From assembly GCF_025642785.1 (NCBI RefSeq), contig NZ_JANZKU010000030.1:1-49232 (forward strand): a stretch of DNA of 49,232 nt, in the 5' to 3' direction. Within the stretch, counting starts at the first letter, position 1. Each line of letters opens with the position of its first letter. The translations under genes and the position numbers were made by a program. Below, one piece after another: positions 19,504 to 29,660 of this stretch. Under the pieces are notes generated by a model. It searched no databases, was not told the DNA's origin, and saw only the letters and a list, made by a program, of their open reading frames with translations. Origin of the DNA: Pseudomonas sp. RIT-PI-AD (GTDB lineage: Bacteria; Pseudomonadota; Gammaproteobacteria; Pseudomonadales; Pseudomonadaceae).

Positions 19504-19686
19504 TTAACCCTCAACGCGCAGCAGGTAGTAAGCCTTGTTGATCATGCCGCGATTTTCAGGAGTGTCCTGAACCTCGACGGTATGACCGATACGACGCAGG
19601 CCGAGACCCTTGACGCAGGCTTTGTGATTGGCCAGACGGCCACTCACGCTCTTGATCAGCGTGACTTTGACAGTAGCGTTAGCCAT
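19504..19686 (-). CDS. rpmD: 50S ribosomal protein L30
   Basis: L30 is a 60-residue single-domain ferredoxin-like protein ([25 protein letters not shown]). The ATG at 19686 follows the rpsE stop after 2 bp. An upstream in-frame start at 19809 would extend into rpsE and is rejected. Confidence 0.97.
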   Translation of the reverse strand: MANATVKVTLIKSVSGRLANHKACVKGLGLRRIGHTVEVQDTPENRGMINKAYYLLRVEG

Positions 19687-19688
19687 GA

Positions 19689-20219
19689 TCAGAGAATCTC
19701 CTCGATGCTCTTGCCACGCTTGGCGGCCACGGACTCGGGCGACTGCATGTGCTTCAGACCCTTGAAGGTGGCGTAAACGACGTTCACCGGGTTGGTGGAG
19801 CCATAGCACTTCGCCAGAACGTTCTGCACACCAGCCACTTCCAGCACGGCGCGCATGGCACCGCCGGCGATGATACCGGTACCGTCGGACGCAGGCTGCA
19901 TGTAGACCTTGGAAGCGCCATGGGCAGACTTCACCGGATACTGCAGGGTGGTGCCGTTCAGGTCGACCTGGATCATGTTGCGGCGCGCGGCTTCCATCGC
20001 CTTCTGGATCGCAGCGGGTACTTCGCGGGACTTGCCACGACCGAAGCCAACGCGACCCTTGCCATCACCAACCACGGTCAGCGCGGTGAAGGTGAAGATA
20101 CGACCACCCTTCACGGTCTTGGCAACGCGGTTAACCTGAATCAGCTTCTCGACATAACCTTCGTCGCGGTTATCGTCACGACTGTCGCGGCTGTCGCGTC
20201 TTTGCTCGTTATTTGCCAT
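19689..20219 (-). CDS. rpsE: 30S ribosomal protein S5 with an N-terminal Arg-Asp-Ser insertion
   Basis: S5 (176 residues) shapes the mRNA entry channel and decoding fidelity. The double-stranded-RNA-binding-like domain starts at [18 protein letters not shown] and the fidelity-linked C-terminal domain ends [12 protein letters not shown]. Pseudomonas S5, as I remember it, is about 166 residues and runs from MANNEQ directly into KRDEGY. Here about ten residues ([10 protein letters not shown]) are inserted at positions 8-17, built from repeats of a CGC-GAC-AGC-like codon triplet. The insert is charged, probably disordered, and in frame. The rest looks intact. Confidence 0.97.
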   Translation of the reverse strand: MANNEQRRDSRDSRDDNRDEGYVEKLIQVNRVAKTVKGGRIFTFTALTVVGDGKGRVGFGRGKSREVPAAIQKAMEAARRNMIQVDLNGTTLQYPVKSAHGASKVYMQPASDGTGIIAGGAMRAVLEVAGVQNVLAKCYGSTNPVNVVYATFKGLKHMQSPESVAAKRGKSIEEIL

Positions 20220-20222
20220 AAC

Positions 20223-20573
20223 TTAGAACTCCAGCCCGCCTTCACGAGCAGCATCAGCCAGCGCTTTCACACGGCCGTGGTACTTGAAGCCAGAACGGTC
20301 GAACGCCACCTGAGTGACGCCAGCGGCTTTCGCGCGCTCAGCGACCAGTTGACCGACTTTCTTGGCCGCGTCGACATTGCCGGTGGCGCTGTCACGCAGT
20401 TCTTTGTCCAAAGTCGAGGCGCTGGCCAGGACTTGGCTGCCGTCGGCCGAAAGGACCTGGGCGTACATGTGCTGGGAAGAGCGGTACACGCAGAGGCGTA
20501 CGGTTTCCAGCTCGCGCATTTTCAGGCGTGCCTTACGAGCACGACGCAGACGAGTTTCTTTCTTTACGCTCAT
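20223..20573 (-). CDS. rplR: 50S ribosomal protein L18
   Basis: L18 (116 residues) binds 5S rRNA with L5 in the central protuberance. The basic start ([20 protein letters not shown]) and C-terminal [24 protein letters not shown] are family hallmarks. It sits 3 bp ahead of rpsE. Confidence 0.98.
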   Translation of the reverse strand: MSVKKETRLRRARKARLKMRELETVRLCVYRSSQHMYAQVLSADGSQVLASASTLDKELRDSATGNVDAAKKVGQLVAERAKAAGVTQVAFDRSGFKYHGRVKALADAAREGGLEF

Positions 20574-20583
20574 TTGCTATGCC

Positions 20584-21117
20584 CTACTTCTTCTTAGCTT
20601 CTTTACGACGGACGACTTCGTCCGAGTAACGTACGCCCTTACCTTTGTAAGGCTCTGGCGGACGGAAGTCGCGGATCTCGGCGGCCACTTGACCTACCAG
20701 CTGCTTGTCGATGCCCCGGATCAGGATATCGGTTTGGCTGGGAGTCTCAGCGGTAACGCCTTGCGGCAGTTCATAGTCCACCGGATGCGAGAAGCCGAGA
20801 GCGAGGGACAGCACTTGACCCTTGGCCTGCGCCTTGTAACCAACGCCCACCAGCTGGAGCTTGCGCTCGAAGCCCTGGCTGACGCCGACTACCATGTTAT
20901 TGACCAGTGCACGCGTGGTGCCGGCCATCGCCCTGTTCTGCTGATCGCCATTGCGGGCAGCGAAACGAAGCTCACCAGAATCCTGGATCACCTCTACGGA
21001 CGGATGTACGTTCAGTTCGAGAGCGCCCTTGGCACCCTTCACCGAGAGCTGCTGGCCGGCGAGTTTTACTTCGACGCCTGTAGGCAGCTTGACGGGGTTC
21101 TTAGCAACGCGAGACAT
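20584..21117 (-). CDS. rplF: 50S ribosomal protein L6
   Basis: L6 (177 residues) lies near the sarcin-ricin loop and factor-binding site, and consists of two similar domains. The C-terminal [21 protein letters not shown] (about 152-172) is diagnostic. The ATG at 21117 follows rpsH by 12 bp. Confidence 0.98.
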   Translation of the reverse strand: MSRVAKNPVKLPTGVEVKLAGQQLSVKGAKGALELNVHPSVEVIQDSGELRFAARNGDQQNRAMAGTTRALVNNMVVGVSQGFERKLQLVGVGYKAQAKGQVLSLALGFSHPVDYELPQGVTAETPSQTDILIRGIDKQLVGQVAAEIRDFRPPEPYKGKGVRYSDEVVRRKEAKKK

Positions 21118-21129
21118 GCTTATCCCCCC

Positions 21130-21522
21130 TTAGAACACTGTGCAAAGCACTTCGCCACCGACACCAGCAGCGCGGGCAGCACGATCGGTCATCACACCTT
21201 TATTGGTGGACACGATCGACACGCCCAGACCGCCACGGACTTTCGGCAACTGGTCGACGGATTTGTACTGGCGCAGGCCAGGACGACTGACGCGCTTGAG
21301 TTCTTCGATAACCGGACGGCCTTCGAAATACTTCAGCTCGATGGACAGCAGCGGCTTGGCGTCGCTGGTGACCTGATAACCCGAAATGTAACCTTCGTTC
21401 TTGAGAACGCTGGCCACAGCCACCTTCAACGTGGAGGACGGCATGCTTACGACGGACTTTTCAGCCATCTGGGCATTACGGATACGAGTTAGCATGTCCG
21501 CTAACGGGTCCTGCATACTCAT
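21130..21522 (-). CDS. rpsH: 30S ribosomal protein S8
   Basis: S8 (130 residues) is a 16S central-domain binder. It has [18 protein letters not shown] at the start and the conserved [19 protein letters not shown] segment (about 94-112). In E. coli it represses the spc operon by binding mRNA near rplE. The preceding gap of 180 bp is the largest in the spc set and carries a strong hairpin. AGGAG precedes the ATG. Confidence 0.98.
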   Translation of the reverse strand: MSMQDPLADMLTRIRNAQMAEKSVVSMPSSTLKVAVASVLKNEGYISGYQVTSDAKPLLSIELKYFEGRPVIEELKRVSRPGLRQYKSVDQLPKVRGGLGVSIVSTNKGVMTDRAARAAGVGGEVLCTVF

Positions 21523-21631
21523 GGGCTAGTAGCTCCTAATACAAAAGAATCAGCCTTGCGGCTTCGTGTCATCCAGACGCCGAAAACGAGCAGGCTCTGG
21601 AGAGCCGGTCATTCTAGAGACCAGCCATAAA

Positions 21632-21661
21632 TGAATCAAGCCCCAAAAGGGGCTTGATTCA
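21632..21661 (-). other. 13-bp perfect hairpin between rpsN and rpsH
   Basis: TGAATCAAGCCCC (21632-21644) and GGGGCTTGATTCA (21649-21661) form a perfect stem with a 4-nt loop inside a 180-bp non-coding gap. The minus strand then reads TTTATGG, a weak U tract. It could attenuate, protect or mark processing of the spc transcript. Confidence 0.85.
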
Positions 21662-21702
21662 CATCGGCTCGAGTGGAGAGGACATCTCTCCACCAGGGCG
21701 AA

Positions 21703-22008
21703 TTACCAGCTGGCTTTCACCAGACCCGGTACATCGCCACGCATTGCCGCTTCACGCAATTTGTTACGGCCGAGACCGAACTTGCGATAGACGCCATGCG
21801 GACGCCCGGTGATGCGGCAGCGATTGCGCAAGCGCGAGGCGCTGGCGTCACGCGGCTGCTTCTGCAGGGCTACCTGGGCTTCCCAACGCTGCTCCGCAGA
21901 GGTTTCGGGATTGGCGATGGTAGCTTTCAGCTCGGCACGCTTCTTAGCGTACTTCGCCACCGTTTGCTGACGCTTCAGCTCACGGTTCTTCATGCTCTGT
22001 TTGGCCAT
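21703..22008 (-). CDS. rpsN: 30S ribosomal protein S14 (zinc-free type)
   Basis: S14 (101 residues) belongs to the long, zinc-independent form: there is no CxxC pair, and the helical N-terminal half ([17 protein letters not shown]) precedes the conserved [20 protein letters not shown] chose ATG 22008; the longer reading from 22071 overlaps rplE. Confidence 0.97.
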   Translation of the reverse strand: MAKQSMKNRELKRQQTVAKYAKKRAELKATIANPETSAEQRWEAQVALQKQPRDASASRLRNRCRITGRPHGVYRKFGLGRNKLREAAMRGDVPGLVKASW

Positions 22009-22021
22009 ATTCCTACTCCAA

Positions 22022-22561
22022 TCAGTTGCGGAACGGGAAGTTGAAGGCGCGCAACAAGGCGCGGCCTTCATCGTCGGTACGGGCAGTAGTGGTCAGGGTG
22101 ATATCCAGACCACGCAGCGCATCGATCTTGTCGTAATCGATTTCCGGGAAGATGATCTGCTCTTTCACGCCCATGCTGTAGTTGCCGCGACCATCGAAGG
22201 ACTTGGCATTCAAGCCACGGAAGTCACGCACCCGCGGCAGGGAGATGGACAGCAGACGATCGAGGAACTCGTACATCCGATCGCGGCGAAGGGTTACCTT
22301 GACACCGATCGGCCAGCCTTCGCGAACTTTGAAGCCCGCGATGGATTTCCGAGCGTGAGTCACGACGACTTTCTGACCGGTGATCTTTTCCAGGTCGGCA
22401 ACCGCGTTCTCGATGATTTTCTTGTCACCGATCGCTTCGCCGAGACCCATGTTCAGGGTGATCTTGGTGATACGCGGAACTTCCATCACGTTGTTCAGCT
22501 GAAGTTCTTCCTTCAGCTTGGGCGCAATTTCTTTCCGATACAGCTCTTTTAGTCGTGCCAT
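22022..22561 (-). CDS. rplE: 50S ribosomal protein L5
   Basis: L5 (179 residues) binds 5S rRNA and contacts the P-site tRNA and S13. [20 protein letters not shown] and the [18 protein letters not shown] segment (about 136-153) are typical. It is 20 bp downstream of rplX. Confidence 0.98.
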   Translation of the reverse strand: MARLKELYRKEIAPKLKEELQLNNVMEVPRITKITLNMGLGEAIGDKKIIENAVADLEKITGQKVVVTHARKSIAGFKVREGWPIGVKVTLRRDRMYEFLDRLLSISLPRVRDFRGLNAKSFDGRGNYSMGVKEQIIFPEIDYDKIDALRGLDITLTTTARTDDEGRALLRAFNFPFRN

Positions 22562-22581
22562 GGTGTTCTACCTAGCAGTGC

Positions 22582-22896
22582 TCAAGCATCGACGGCTTTC
22601 TGGGTCGACTTGAAGACACGAATTTTTTTGCCTTCCTCTACCTTGAAACCAACGCGATCAGCTTTGTTGGTTTCGGCATTGAAGATGGCCACGTTGGAGA
22701 CGTGCAGAGGCGCCTCCTTCTCGACGATACCGCCTTGAACGCCCGACATCGGGTTCGGCTTGGTATGGCGCTTCACCAGGTTGATCCCGGCGACGACCAG
22801 ACGGTCGTCCACGAGTACCTTGAGCACCTTGCCACGCTTGCCCTTGTCCTTGCCGGCGATGACGATGATCTCGTCGTCACGACGAATCTTTTGCAT
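22582..22896 (-). CDS. rplX: 50S ribosomal protein L24
   Basis: L24 (104 residues) is an early assembly initiator near the exit tunnel. The KOW motif is seen at about 7-35 ([20 protein letters not shown]), followed by the conserved [11 protein letters not shown]. Confidence 0.98.
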   Translation of the reverse strand: MQKIRRDDEIIVIAGKDKGKRGKVLKVLVDDRLVVAGINLVKRHTKPNPMSGVQGGIVEKEAPLHVSNVAIFNAETNKADRVGFKVEEGKKIRVFKSTQKAVDA

Positions 22897-22908
22897 GACG
22901 GCTTCTCC

Positions 22909-23277
22909 TTACAGCACTTCAGGGGCGAGCGAGACGATTTTCATGAACTTCTCAGAACGAAGCTCACGAGTCACGGGCCCGAAGATGCGGGTGCCGATAG
23001 GCTCCTGCTTGTTGTTCAGCAGAACAGCAGCGTTGCCATCGAAACGGATGATGGAGCCGTCCGGACGACGCACGCCGTGCTTGGTACGGACCACTACCGC
23101 GGTCATCACCTGGCCTTTCTTGACCTTGCCGCGCGGAATCGCTTCCTTCACGGTCACCTTGATGATGTCGCCGATGCCTGCGTAGCGGCGATGCGAACCA
23201 CCCAGGACTTTGATGCACATGACACGGCGTGCACCGCTGTTATCGGCCACTTCGAGCATGGATTGAGTCTGAATCAT
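22909..23277 (-). CDS. rplN: 50S ribosomal protein L14
   Basis: L14 (122 residues) lies at the subunit interface and makes bridges with 16S r[23 protein letters not shown] and the C-terminal [20 protein letters not shown] are conserved. In E. coli the spc promoter precedes this gene, but here only 11 bp separate it from rpsQ, so S10 and spc genes are probably one transcript. Confidence 0.98.
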   Translation of the reverse strand: MIQTQSMLEVADNSGARRVMCIKVLGGSHRRYAGIGDIIKVTVKEAIPRGKVKKGQVMTAVVVRTKHGVRRPDGSIIRFDGNAAVLLNNKQEPIGTRIFGPVTRELRSEKFMKIVSLAPEVL

Positions 23278-23288
23278 GGTTTCTCACC

Positions 23289-23555
23289 TCAAACTACAAC
23301 GGCGCGCTCGACGACTTCCACCAGGGCCCAAGCCTTGGTTTTAGCCAGCGGACGAGTCTCGCGGATGGTGACCAGGTCACCAGTGCGGCATTGGTTGGTC
23401 TCGTCGTGGGCGTGCAACTTGGTCGAACGCTTCACGTACTTACCGTAGATCGGGTGCTTGACGCGACGCTCGATCAGCACGGTGATGGTTTTGTCCATCT
23501 TGTCGCTGACGACACGGCCAGTCAGCGTACGGACGGTTTTCTCAGCTTCAGCCAT
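23289..23555 (-). CDS. rpsQ: 30S ribosomal protein S17
   Basis: S17 (88 residues) is an OB-fold 16S binder ([33 protein letters not shown]). The start [10 protein letters not shown] at 23555 is preferred; an upstream codon would add two residues and has no support. It lies 2 bp from rpmC. Confidence 0.97.
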   Translation of the reverse strand: MAEAEKTVRTLTGRVVSDKMDKTITVLIERRVKHPIYGKYVKRSTKLHAHDETNQCRTGDLVTIRETRPLAKTKAWALVEVVERAVVV

Positions 23556-23557
23556 GA

Positions 23558-23749
23558 TCACTTACCTGCCTGCTGGTTGAGCACAGTCTTCACGCGAGCG
23601 ATGTCACGCTTAACTTGCGAGAGCAGGTGAGACTGCCCCAACTGGCCAGTCGCTTTCTGCATGCGCAGATTGAACTGGTCGCGCAGCAGGCCGAGCAATT
23701 GCTCGCTCAGCTGTTGCGCCGATTTCTCACGAAGTTCATTCGCTTTCAT
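23558..23749 (-). CDS. rpmC: 50S ribosomal protein L29
   Basis: L29 (63 residues) is a two-helix hairpin at the exit tunnel that helps dock trigger factor and SRP ([31 protein letters not shown]). The ATG overlaps the TGA of rplP by one base (TGATG), so it is likely translated by reinitiation. Confidence 0.97.
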   Translation of the reverse strand: MKANELREKSAQQLSEQLLGLLRDQFNLRMQKATGQLGQSHLLSQVKRDIARVKTVLNQQAGK

Positions 23750-24162
23750 CACATCACCGTCCGCTTAACAAAGGAGGTGGCGAGCGGCAGCTTTGCAGCA
23801 GCCAGGGCGAATGCCTCACGCGCCAGCTCTTCGGAAACACCCTCGATCTCGTACAGGACCTTGCCCGGCTGAATCTGGGCTACCCAGTACTCGACGCCAC
23901 CCTTACCTTTACCCATCCGAACTTCGAGGGGCTTCTTGGTGACAGGCTTGTCGGGGAACACACGAATCCAGATCTTGCCGCCACGCTTGACGTGACGGGT
24001 CAAGGCACGACGGGCGGCCTCGATCTGGCGTGCGGTCAGACGGCCACGAGCAACAGCTTTCAGAGCAAATTCGCCGAAGCTGACTTTGCTACCGCGCTGA
24101 GCCAGGCCACGGTTGTGGCCGGTCATTTGCTTGCGGAACTTCGTACGCTTAGGTTGCAGCAT
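23749..24162 (-). CDS. rplP: 50S ribosomal protein L16
   Basis: L16 (137 residues) organises the A-site tRNA environment and the peptidyl-transferase centre. [19 protein letters not shown] and [16 protein letters not shown] (about 77-92) are conserved; the Arg in VRMGKGKG corresponds to the residue hydroxylated in E. coli. Confidence 0.98.
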   Translation of the reverse strand: MLQPKRTKFRKQMTGHNRGLAQRGSKVSFGEFALKAVARGRLTARQIEAARRALTRHVKRGGKIWIRVFPDKPVTKKPLEVRMGKGKGGVEYWVAQIQPGKVLYEIEGVSEELAREAFALAAAKLPLATSFVKRTVM

Positions 24163-24173
24163 GTGCGTACTCC

Positions 24174-24860
24174 TTACTTAGCAGCTTTTTTACGAGGCGC
24201 GGGCGCTACCGGCTTCAGTTCTTCCTGGCGGCCACCAATGACCTCGCCTTTGAAGATCCAAACCTTCACACCGATCACACCGTAGGTGGTGTGCGCTTCG
24301 TAGGTTGCATAGTCGATATCGGCACGCAAGGTGTGCAGAGGCACACGACCTTCGCGATACCACTCGGTACGAGCGATTTCAGCACCGCCCAAACGACCGC
24401 TTACCTGGATCTTGATGCCTTTGGCACCAATACGCATGGCGTTCTGCACGGCACGTTTCATGGCACGGCGGAACATCACACGACGCTCAAGCTGCTGAGC
24501 CACGCTTTGCGCAACCAGCATGCCGTCGAGCTCGGGACGGCGGATTTCTTCGATGTTGATGTGCACGGGCACACCCATCTGTTTGGTCAGGTCCTGACGC
24601 AGCTTCTCAACATCTTCACCTTTCTTGCCGATCACGATGCCGGGACGAGCGGTGTGGATGGTGATACGTGCTGTTTGAGCCGGACGATGGATATCGATAC
24701 GGCTGACGGACGCGCTTTTTAATTTGTCTTGGAGATACTCACGGACCTTCAGGTCGGCGAACAGGTAATCCGCATAGGTGCGTTTATCTGCGTACCAAAC
24801 GGAGGTGTGCTCCTTGACGATTCCCAGGCGAATGCCAGTGGGATGTACTTTCTGACCCAT
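24174..24860 (-). CDS. rpsC: 30S ribosomal protein S3
   Basis: S3 (228 residues) forms the mRNA entry helicase with S4 and S5. It begins [13 protein letters not shown], has a KH domain with the [10 protein letters not shown] loop (about 50-110), and the C-terminal domain [22 protein letters not shown] chose ATG 24860; a further upstream start at 24944 runs into rplV. Confidence 0.98.
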   Translation of the reverse strand: MGQKVHPTGIRLGIVKEHTSVWYADKRTYADYLFADLKVREYLQDKLKSASVSRIDIHRPAQTARITIHTARPGIVIGKKGEDVEKLRQDLTKQMGVPVHINIEEIRRPELDGMLVAQSVAQQLERRVMFRRAMKRAVQNAMRIGAKGIKIQVSGRLGGAEIARTEWYREGRVPLHTLRADIDYATYEAHTTYGVIGVKVWIFKGEVIGGRQEELKPVAPAPRKKAAK

Positions 24861-24873
24861 CTGAACGACTCCG

Positions 24874-25206
24874 TTACTTGTCCGCAACCTTGACAGTGAT
24901 ATGGCAAGACCGCTTGACGATGCGATCAGCGCGGCCTTTGGCACGCGGCATGATGCGCTTCAGCGAACGCCCCTCGTTGACGAAGACCGTGGAAACCTTG
25001 AGGTCGTCCACGTCAGCGCCTTCGTTGTGCTCGGCGTTGGCAACGGCCGACTCCAGCACTTTTTTCATGATCTCGGCGGCTTTCTTACTGCTGAAAGCCA
25101 GGAGGTTGAGCGCTTCGCCCACCTTCTTCCCGCGGATCTGGTCGGCGACCAAGCGGGCTTTCTGGGCGGAGATGCGAGCGCCCGACAGCTTAGCGGCTAC
25201 TTCCAT
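24874..25206 (-). CDS. rplV: 50S ribosomal protein L22
   Basis: L22 (110 residues) has a long beta hairpin lining the exit tunnel (about 80-98, [17 protein letters not shown]), where macrolide-resistance changes arise in other bacteria. The loop looks unaltered. It lies 13 bp after rpsS. Confidence 0.98.
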
Positions 25207-25219
25207 CTTTCCTTACCCC

Positions 25220-25495
25220 TTAACGCTTGGCTTTCTTATCCGCCGCGTGCCCACGATAAGTGCGGGTACCGGCGAACTCGCCCAGTTTGTGACCGACCAT
25301 GTCTTCGTTCACCAGAACGGGGACGTGTTGACGGCCATTGTGTACAGCGATGGTCAGACCGACCATTTGCGGCAGAACGATGGAACGGCGCGACCAGGTC
25401 TTAACCGGTTTGCGATCGTTCTTTTCCACCGCCACTTCGATCTTCTTCAGTAGGTGAAGATCAATAAACGGACCTTTTTTCAGAGAACGCGGCAC
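25220..25495 (-). CDS. rpsS: 30S ribosomal protein S19
   Basis: S19 (91 residues) is a 30S head protein near S13 ([35 protein letters not shown]). The start codon is GTG. Confidence 0.98.
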   Translation of the reverse strand: MPRSLKKGPFIDLHLLKKIEVAVEKNDRKPVKTWSRRSIVLPQMVGLTIAVHNGRQHVPVLVNEDMVGHKLGEFAGTRTYRGHAADKKAKR

Positions 25496-25511
25496 TGTCG
25501 TATCCCTCTAT

Positions 25512-26333
25512 TTACTTGCGGCGACGGACGATCATGTTATCGGTGCGCTTGTTCGCACGGGTCTTCGCGCCCTTGGTCGGGAAGCCCCATGGAGACACCG
25601 GATGACGGCCACCAGAGGTACGACCTTCACCACCACCATGCGGGTGGTCAACCGGGTTCATCGCCACGCCGCGAACGGTCGGGCGAACACCACGCCAGCG
25701 CTTGGCACCGGCTTTACCCAGCGAACGCAGGCTGTGCTCGGAGTTCGAGACTTCGCCCAAGGTTGCACGGCACTCGGCCAGAACCTTGCGCATCTCGCCG
25801 GAGCGCAGACGCAGCGTCACGTAGACGCCTTCACGCGCGACCAACTGAGCGGAAGCACCGGCCGAGCGAGCGATCTGCGCGCCTTTGCCGGGTTTCAACT
25901 CGATCCCGTGAACGGTGCTACCGACCGGGATGTTACGCAGCGGCAGGCTGTTGCCAGCCTTGATCGGAGCGCCAGCGCCCGAAACCAGCTGATCGCCGGC
26001 TACCACACCCTTCGGCGCGATGATGTAGCGGCGCTCGCCGTCGGCGTATCTCAACAGAGCGATATGCGCGGTGCGGTTCGGATCGTACTCCACGCGCTCG
26101 ACGACGGCAGGAATGCCATCCTTGTTGCGGCGGAAGTCGACCAGACGATAGTGCTGCTTGTGACCACCACCGATATGACGGGTGGTGATGCGACCATTGT
26201 TGTTACGGCCACCGGTCTTGGATTTCTTCTCGACCAACGGAGCGTAAGGAGCACCTTTGTGCAGGTCTTTGTTGACGACCTTGACCACGAAACGGCGGCC
26301 AGCGGAAGTCGGTTTGCATTTAACGATTGCCAT
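25512..26333 (-). CDS. rplB: 50S ribosomal protein L2
   Basis: L2 (273 residues) is needed for subunit association and peptidyl-transferase activity. It has an OB and an SH3-like domain; the C-terminal [18 protein letters not shown] (about 223-240) includes the conserved His at the catalytic-centre approach. Confidence 0.99.
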   Translation of the reverse strand: MAIVKCKPTSAGRRFVVKVVNKDLHKGAPYAPLVEKKSKTGGRNNNGRITTRHIGGGHKQHYRLVDFRRNKDGIPAVVERVEYDPNRTAHIALLRYADGERRYIIAPKGVVAGDQLVSGAGAPIKAGNSLPLRNIPVGSTVHGIELKPGKGAQIARSAGASAQLVAREGVYVTLRLRSGEMRKVLAECRATLGEVSNSEHSLRSLGKAGAKRWRGVRPTVRGVAMNPVDHPHGGGEGRTSGGRHPVSPWGFPTKGAKTRANKRTDNMIVRRRK

Positions 26334-26344
26334 GATGCACCCCT

Positions 26345-26644
26345 TTACTCAGCGCTGCTGGCGAAATCGAGATCTTGGCCCGGCTGGAGGGCGATGTACG
26401 CTTTCTTCCAGTCGTTACGCTTGCCCAGGCCGCGAGCAGTGCGCTTGGTCTTGCCCTTGACGTTCAAGGTACTGACACCGGCGACTTTCACGCTGAACAG
26501 GCTTTCTACCGCCTTCTTGATTTCCAGCTTGGTTGCATCGGTGGCAACCTTGAAAACGAATTGGCTCTTGCCATCCGCCAGGACCGTCGCCTTCTCGGAG
26601 ATATGCGGGCCCAGCAGCACTTTGAATACGCGTTCCTGGTTCAT
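26345..26644 (-). CDS. rplW: 50S ribosomal protein L23
   Basis: L23 (99 residues) is the main trigger-factor and SRP docking site at the exit tunnel ([39 protein letters not shown] core at about 65-90). The start overlaps the rplD stop by 4 bp (ATGA). Confidence 0.98.
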   Translation of the reverse strand: MNQERVFKVLLGPHISEKATVLADGKSQFVFKVATDATKLEIKKAVESLFSVKVAGVSTLNVKGKTKRTARGLGKRNDWKKAYIALQPGQDLDFASSAE

Positions 26645-27243
26645 CCCAGCAGCTCCTCGAATTTCTTCACGGCAGACACGGTGATCAACACCTTGTCGTA
26701 GGCGATCAGGCTGACGGGATCGGAACCCTGGACGTCGCGAACATCAACGTGCGGCAGGTTGCGTGCAGCCAGATACAGATTCTGGTCAACGGCGTCGGAA
26801 ACGATCAGCACGTCAGTCAGGCCCATATCACCCAGCTTGCCCAGCAAAGCCTTGGTTTTCGGTGCATCCACCGCGAACTCGGGCACTACGACCAGACGAT
26901 CCTGACGCACCAGCTCGGCGAGGATGGAGCGCAGTGCTGCGCGATACATCTTCTTGTTGAGCTTCTGCGCATGATCCTGCGGCTTGGCAGCGAAGGTGGT
27001 GCCACCGGAACGCCAGATGGGGCTACGGATGGTACCGGCACGCGCACGGCCAGTACCCTTCTGACGCCAGGGCTTCTTGCCGCCGCCACGAACTTCGGAA
27101 CGGGTCTTCTGTGCGCGAGTGCCTTGACGGCCACCAGCCATGTAAGCCACGACGGCTTGGTGAACCAGGGTCTCGTTGAATTCGCCACCAAAGGTAGCTT
27201 CGGAAACTTCGATCGCCTGAGCGCCATTTACATTTAATTGCAT
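26641..27243 (-). CDS. rplD: 50S ribosomal protein L4
   Basis: L4 (200 residues) has a long basic loop (about 40-95; [20 protein letters not shown] then [13 protein letters not shown]) reaching into the exit tunnel. In E. coli L4 represses this operon through the S10 leader. The very short leader here argues against that mechanism. It lies 14 bp after rplC. Confidence 0.98.
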   Translation of the reverse strand: MQLNVNGAQAIEVSEATFGGEFNETLVHQAVVAYMAGGRQGTRAQKTRSEVRGGGKKPWRQKGTGRARAGTIRSPIWRSGGTTFAAKPQDHAQKLNKKMYRAALRSILAELVRQDRLVVVPEFAVDAPKTKALLGKLGDMGLTDVLIVSDAVDQNLYLAARNLPHVDVRDVQGSDPVSLIAYDKVLITVSAVKKFEELLG

Positions 27244-27257
27244 CTCAGCATCCCCCC

Positions 27258-27893
27258 TTAACCGCGAGCCTTGGCAGCCGGACGCACGACGACATCGCCG
27301 CCGGTAGCGCCGGGAACGGCACCCTTGACCAGCAGCAGATTACGTTCGGCATCGACGCGCACAACTTCCAGGGACTGCACGGTCACGCGCTCAGCGCCCA
27401 TATGACCGGACATTTTCTTGCCCTTGAAGACACGACCAGGAGTCTGGCACTGGCCGATGGAGCCCGGGACACGGTGGGAAACCGAGTTACCGTGGGTGTT
27501 GTCTTGACCACGGAAATTCCAGCGCTTGATGGTACCGGCGAAGCCTTTACCCTTGGACTGACCAGTGACGTCCACCAGTTGCCCTGCCTGGAACAACTCG
27601 GCAGTGAGTTGATCGCCAGCTTTGTATTCCCCGTCTTCAAGGCGGAATTCCCAAACGCTGCGACCTGCAGCGACGCTGGCTTTCGCGAAGTGACCGGCTT
27701 GCGCCTTGGTCACGCGGGAGGCGCGACGTTCGCCGACAGTAACCTGTACGGCGCGATAGCCATCGCTCTCTTCGCTTTTGAACTGGGTGACACGATTCGG
27801 CTCGATCTCAATGACCGTAACCGGAATAGAGACACCTTCTTCGGTAAAAATGCGGGTCATGCCGCATTTACGACCGACTACACCAATAGTCAT
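27258..27893 (-). CDS. rplC: 50S ribosomal protein L3
   Basis: L3 (211 residues) initiates 50S assembly and reaches the peptidyl-transferase centre. [20 protein letters not shown] (about 131-150) includes the Gln methylated by PrmB in E. coli. ATG 27893 gives [16 protein letters not shown], the usual start. Confidence 0.98.
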   Translation of the reverse strand: MTIGVVGRKCGMTRIFTEEGVSIPVTVIEIEPNRVTQFKSEESDGYRAVQVTVGERRASRVTKAQAGHFAKASVAAGRSVWEFRLEDGEYKAGDQLTAELFQAGQLVDVTGQSKGKGFAGTIKRWNFRGQDNTHGNSVSHRVPGSIGQCQTPGRVFKGKKMSGHMGAERVTVQSLEVVRVDAERNLLLVKGAVPGATGGDVVVRPAAKARG

Positions 27894-27978
27894 GTTGTAA
27901 ACCTCATGAGTGTACGGGGCTTTCACCCGCTATGGCCGCCCATTTCAGAGCGTTACACGACTAAAACCCCGAAGGATT

Positions 27979-28290
27979 TCAGCCGAGGCTGATCTGCACT
28001 TCCACACCGGCTGCAAGATCAAGCTTCATCAGCGCATCGACGGTCTTGTCGGTCGGCTGGACGATGTCCAACACACGCTTGTGGGTACGGATTTCGTACT
28101 GATCGCGCGCGTCTTTGTTGACGTGCGGGGAGGTCAGAATCGTGAAGCGTTCCTTGCGAGTAGGCAAAGGAATCGGACCACGCACTTGAGCCCCAGTACG
28201 CTTCGCGGTTTCCACGATTTCCTGGGTAGACTGATCGATCAGGCGATGGTCAAAAGCCTTCAACCGGATACGGATTTGTTGGTTTTGCAT
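27979..28290 (-). CDS. rpsJ: 30S ribosomal protein S10
   Basis: S10 (103 residues) is a 30S head protein and the NusE partner of NusB and NusG in transcription antitermination. [19 protein letters not shown] and [20 protein letters not shown] are diagnostic. It starts the S10 run about 56 nt downstream of the predicted transcription start. Confidence 0.98.
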   Translation of the reverse strand: MQNQQIRIRLKAFDHRLIDQSTQEIVETAKRTGAQVRGPIPLPTRKERFTILTSPHVNKDARDQYEIRTHKRVLDIVQPTDKTVDALMKLDLAAGVEVQISLG

Positions 28291-28352
28291 TTGCCTCAGA
28301 CTCCAAGTTGCCATTCCCCTCGAGCGCAATACGCCCGATAAAAGGAGGCGCA

Positions 28353-28381
28353 ATTGTACGGATGCCCTCAGAGGGTGTCAA
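28353..28381 (-). promoter_or_regulatory. rpsJ: Near-consensus S10-operon promoter
   Basis: TTGACA (28376-28381) and TACAAT (28353-28358) on the minus strand are separated by exactly 17 bp. It lies between the tufA terminator and rpsJ and should drive rpsJ to rpmJ. Confidence 0.9.
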
Positions 28382-28400
28382 TATTTGATCAACCAATAGA

Positions 28401-28422
28401 AAAAGGCCCCGAAGGGCCTTTT
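28401..28422 (-). terminator. Intrinsic terminator of the str operon
   Basis: AAAAGGCCC (28401-28409) pairs with GGGCCTTTT (28414-28422) around a TTCG tetraloop (minus strand), followed by T and CTATT. It lies 14 bp past the tufA stop. Confidence 0.92.
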
Positions 28423-28436
28423 CCATCGCTCGTCGA

Positions 28437-29630
28437 TTACTCGACGATCTTGGCAACCACGCCGGCGCCGACGGTACGGCCGCCTTCGCGAATCGCGAAG
28501 CGCAGACCTTCTTCCATCGCGATCGGAGCGATCAGGGTGACAACCATCTTGATGTTGTCGCCCGGCATCACCATTTCCACGCCTTCGGGTAGCTCGCAGT
28601 TACCGGTCACGTCGGTGGTCCGGAAGTAGAACTGCGGGCGGTAGCCTTTGAAGAACGGAGTGTGACGACCGCCTTCTTCCTTGCTCAGCACGTACACTTC
28701 GCATTCGAACTTGGTGTGCGGCTTGATGGTGCCCGGCTTGGCCAGAACCTGGCCACGCTCGACGTCTTCACGCTTGGTACCGCGCAGCAGCACGCCCACG
28801 TTCTCGCCGGCACGACCTTCGTCGAGCAGCTTGCGGAACATCTCGACGCCAGTGCAGGTAGTCTTGGTGGTCGCCTTGATACCGACGATCTCCACTTCTT
28901 CCTGGATCTTGACGATACCGCGCTCGACACGACCGGTCACCACGGTGCCACGACCCGAGATCGAGAACACGTCTTCGATCGGCATCAGGAACGGCTTGTC
29001 GATCGCGCGCTCCGGTTGCGGGATGTAGCTGTCCAGGGTCTCAACCAGCTTACGAACGGCGCTGACGCCCATTTCGTTGTCATCCTGACCGTTCAACGCC
29101 ATCAGCGCGGAACCGATCACGATCGGCGTGTCGTCGCCCGGGAAGTCGTAGGTGTTCAGCAGGTCGCGAACTTCCATCTCGACCAGCTCCAGCAGTTCGG
29201 CGTCGTCCACCATGTCGGCCTTGTTCAGGAACACGACGATGAAGGGAACACCTACCTGACGGGACAGCAGGATGTGCTCGCGAGTCTGCGGCATCGGGCC
29301 GTCGGCAGCGGAGCAAACCAGGATCGCACCGTCCATCTGGGCAGCACCGGTGATCATGTTCTTCACATAGTCAGCGTGGCCCGGGCAATCGACGTGCGCG
29401 TAGTGGCGAGTGGCGGAATCGTACTCAACGTGGGAGGTGTTGATGGTGATACCGCGCGCCTTCTCTTCCGGTGCGTTGTCGATCTGGTCGAACGCACGAG
29501 CGGCGCCGCCCCAGGTCTCGGAACACACTTTGGTCAGCGCAGCGGTCAGCGTGGTTTTGCCATGGTCGACGTGACCGATGGTGCCAACGTTGACGTGCGG
29601 CTTGTTACGTTCAAATTTCTCTTTAGCCAC
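28437..29630 (-). CDS. tufA: Elongation factor Tu (copy 1)
   Basis: EF-Tu (397 residues) delivers aminoacyl-tRNA to the ribosome as a GTPase. The P-loop is GHVDHGKTT (about 19-27), with DCPGH (about 81-85) and NKAD (about 136-139) as the other GTP motifs. Domains 2 and 3 follow. The start codon is GTG, whereas the second copy uses ATG. The protein is identical to the second copy at 44924 by eye over its whole length. It is last in the str operon, 30 bp after fusA. Confidence 0.99.
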   Translation of the reverse strand: MAKEKFERNKPHVNVGTIGHVDHGKTTLTAALTKVCSETWGGAARAFDQIDNAPEEKARGITINTSHVEYDSATRHYAHVDCPGHADYVKNMITGAAQMDGAILVCSAADGPMPQTREHILLSRQVGVPFIVVFLNKADMVDDAELLELVEMEVRDLLNTYDFPGDDTPIVIGSALMALNGQDDNEMGVSAVRKLVETLDSYIPQPERAIDKPFLMPIEDVFSISGRGTVVTGRVERGIVKIQEEVEIVGIKATTKTTCTGVEMFRKLLDEGRAGENVGVLLRGTKREDVERGQVLAKPGTIKPHTKFECEVYVLSKEEGGRHTPFFKGYRPQFYFRTTDVTGNCELPEGVEMVMPGDNIKMVVTLIAPIAMEEGLRFAIREGGRTVGAGVVAKIVE

Positions 29631-29660
29631 GACAGTAAACCTCTTACTTAAAGGGCTGAA

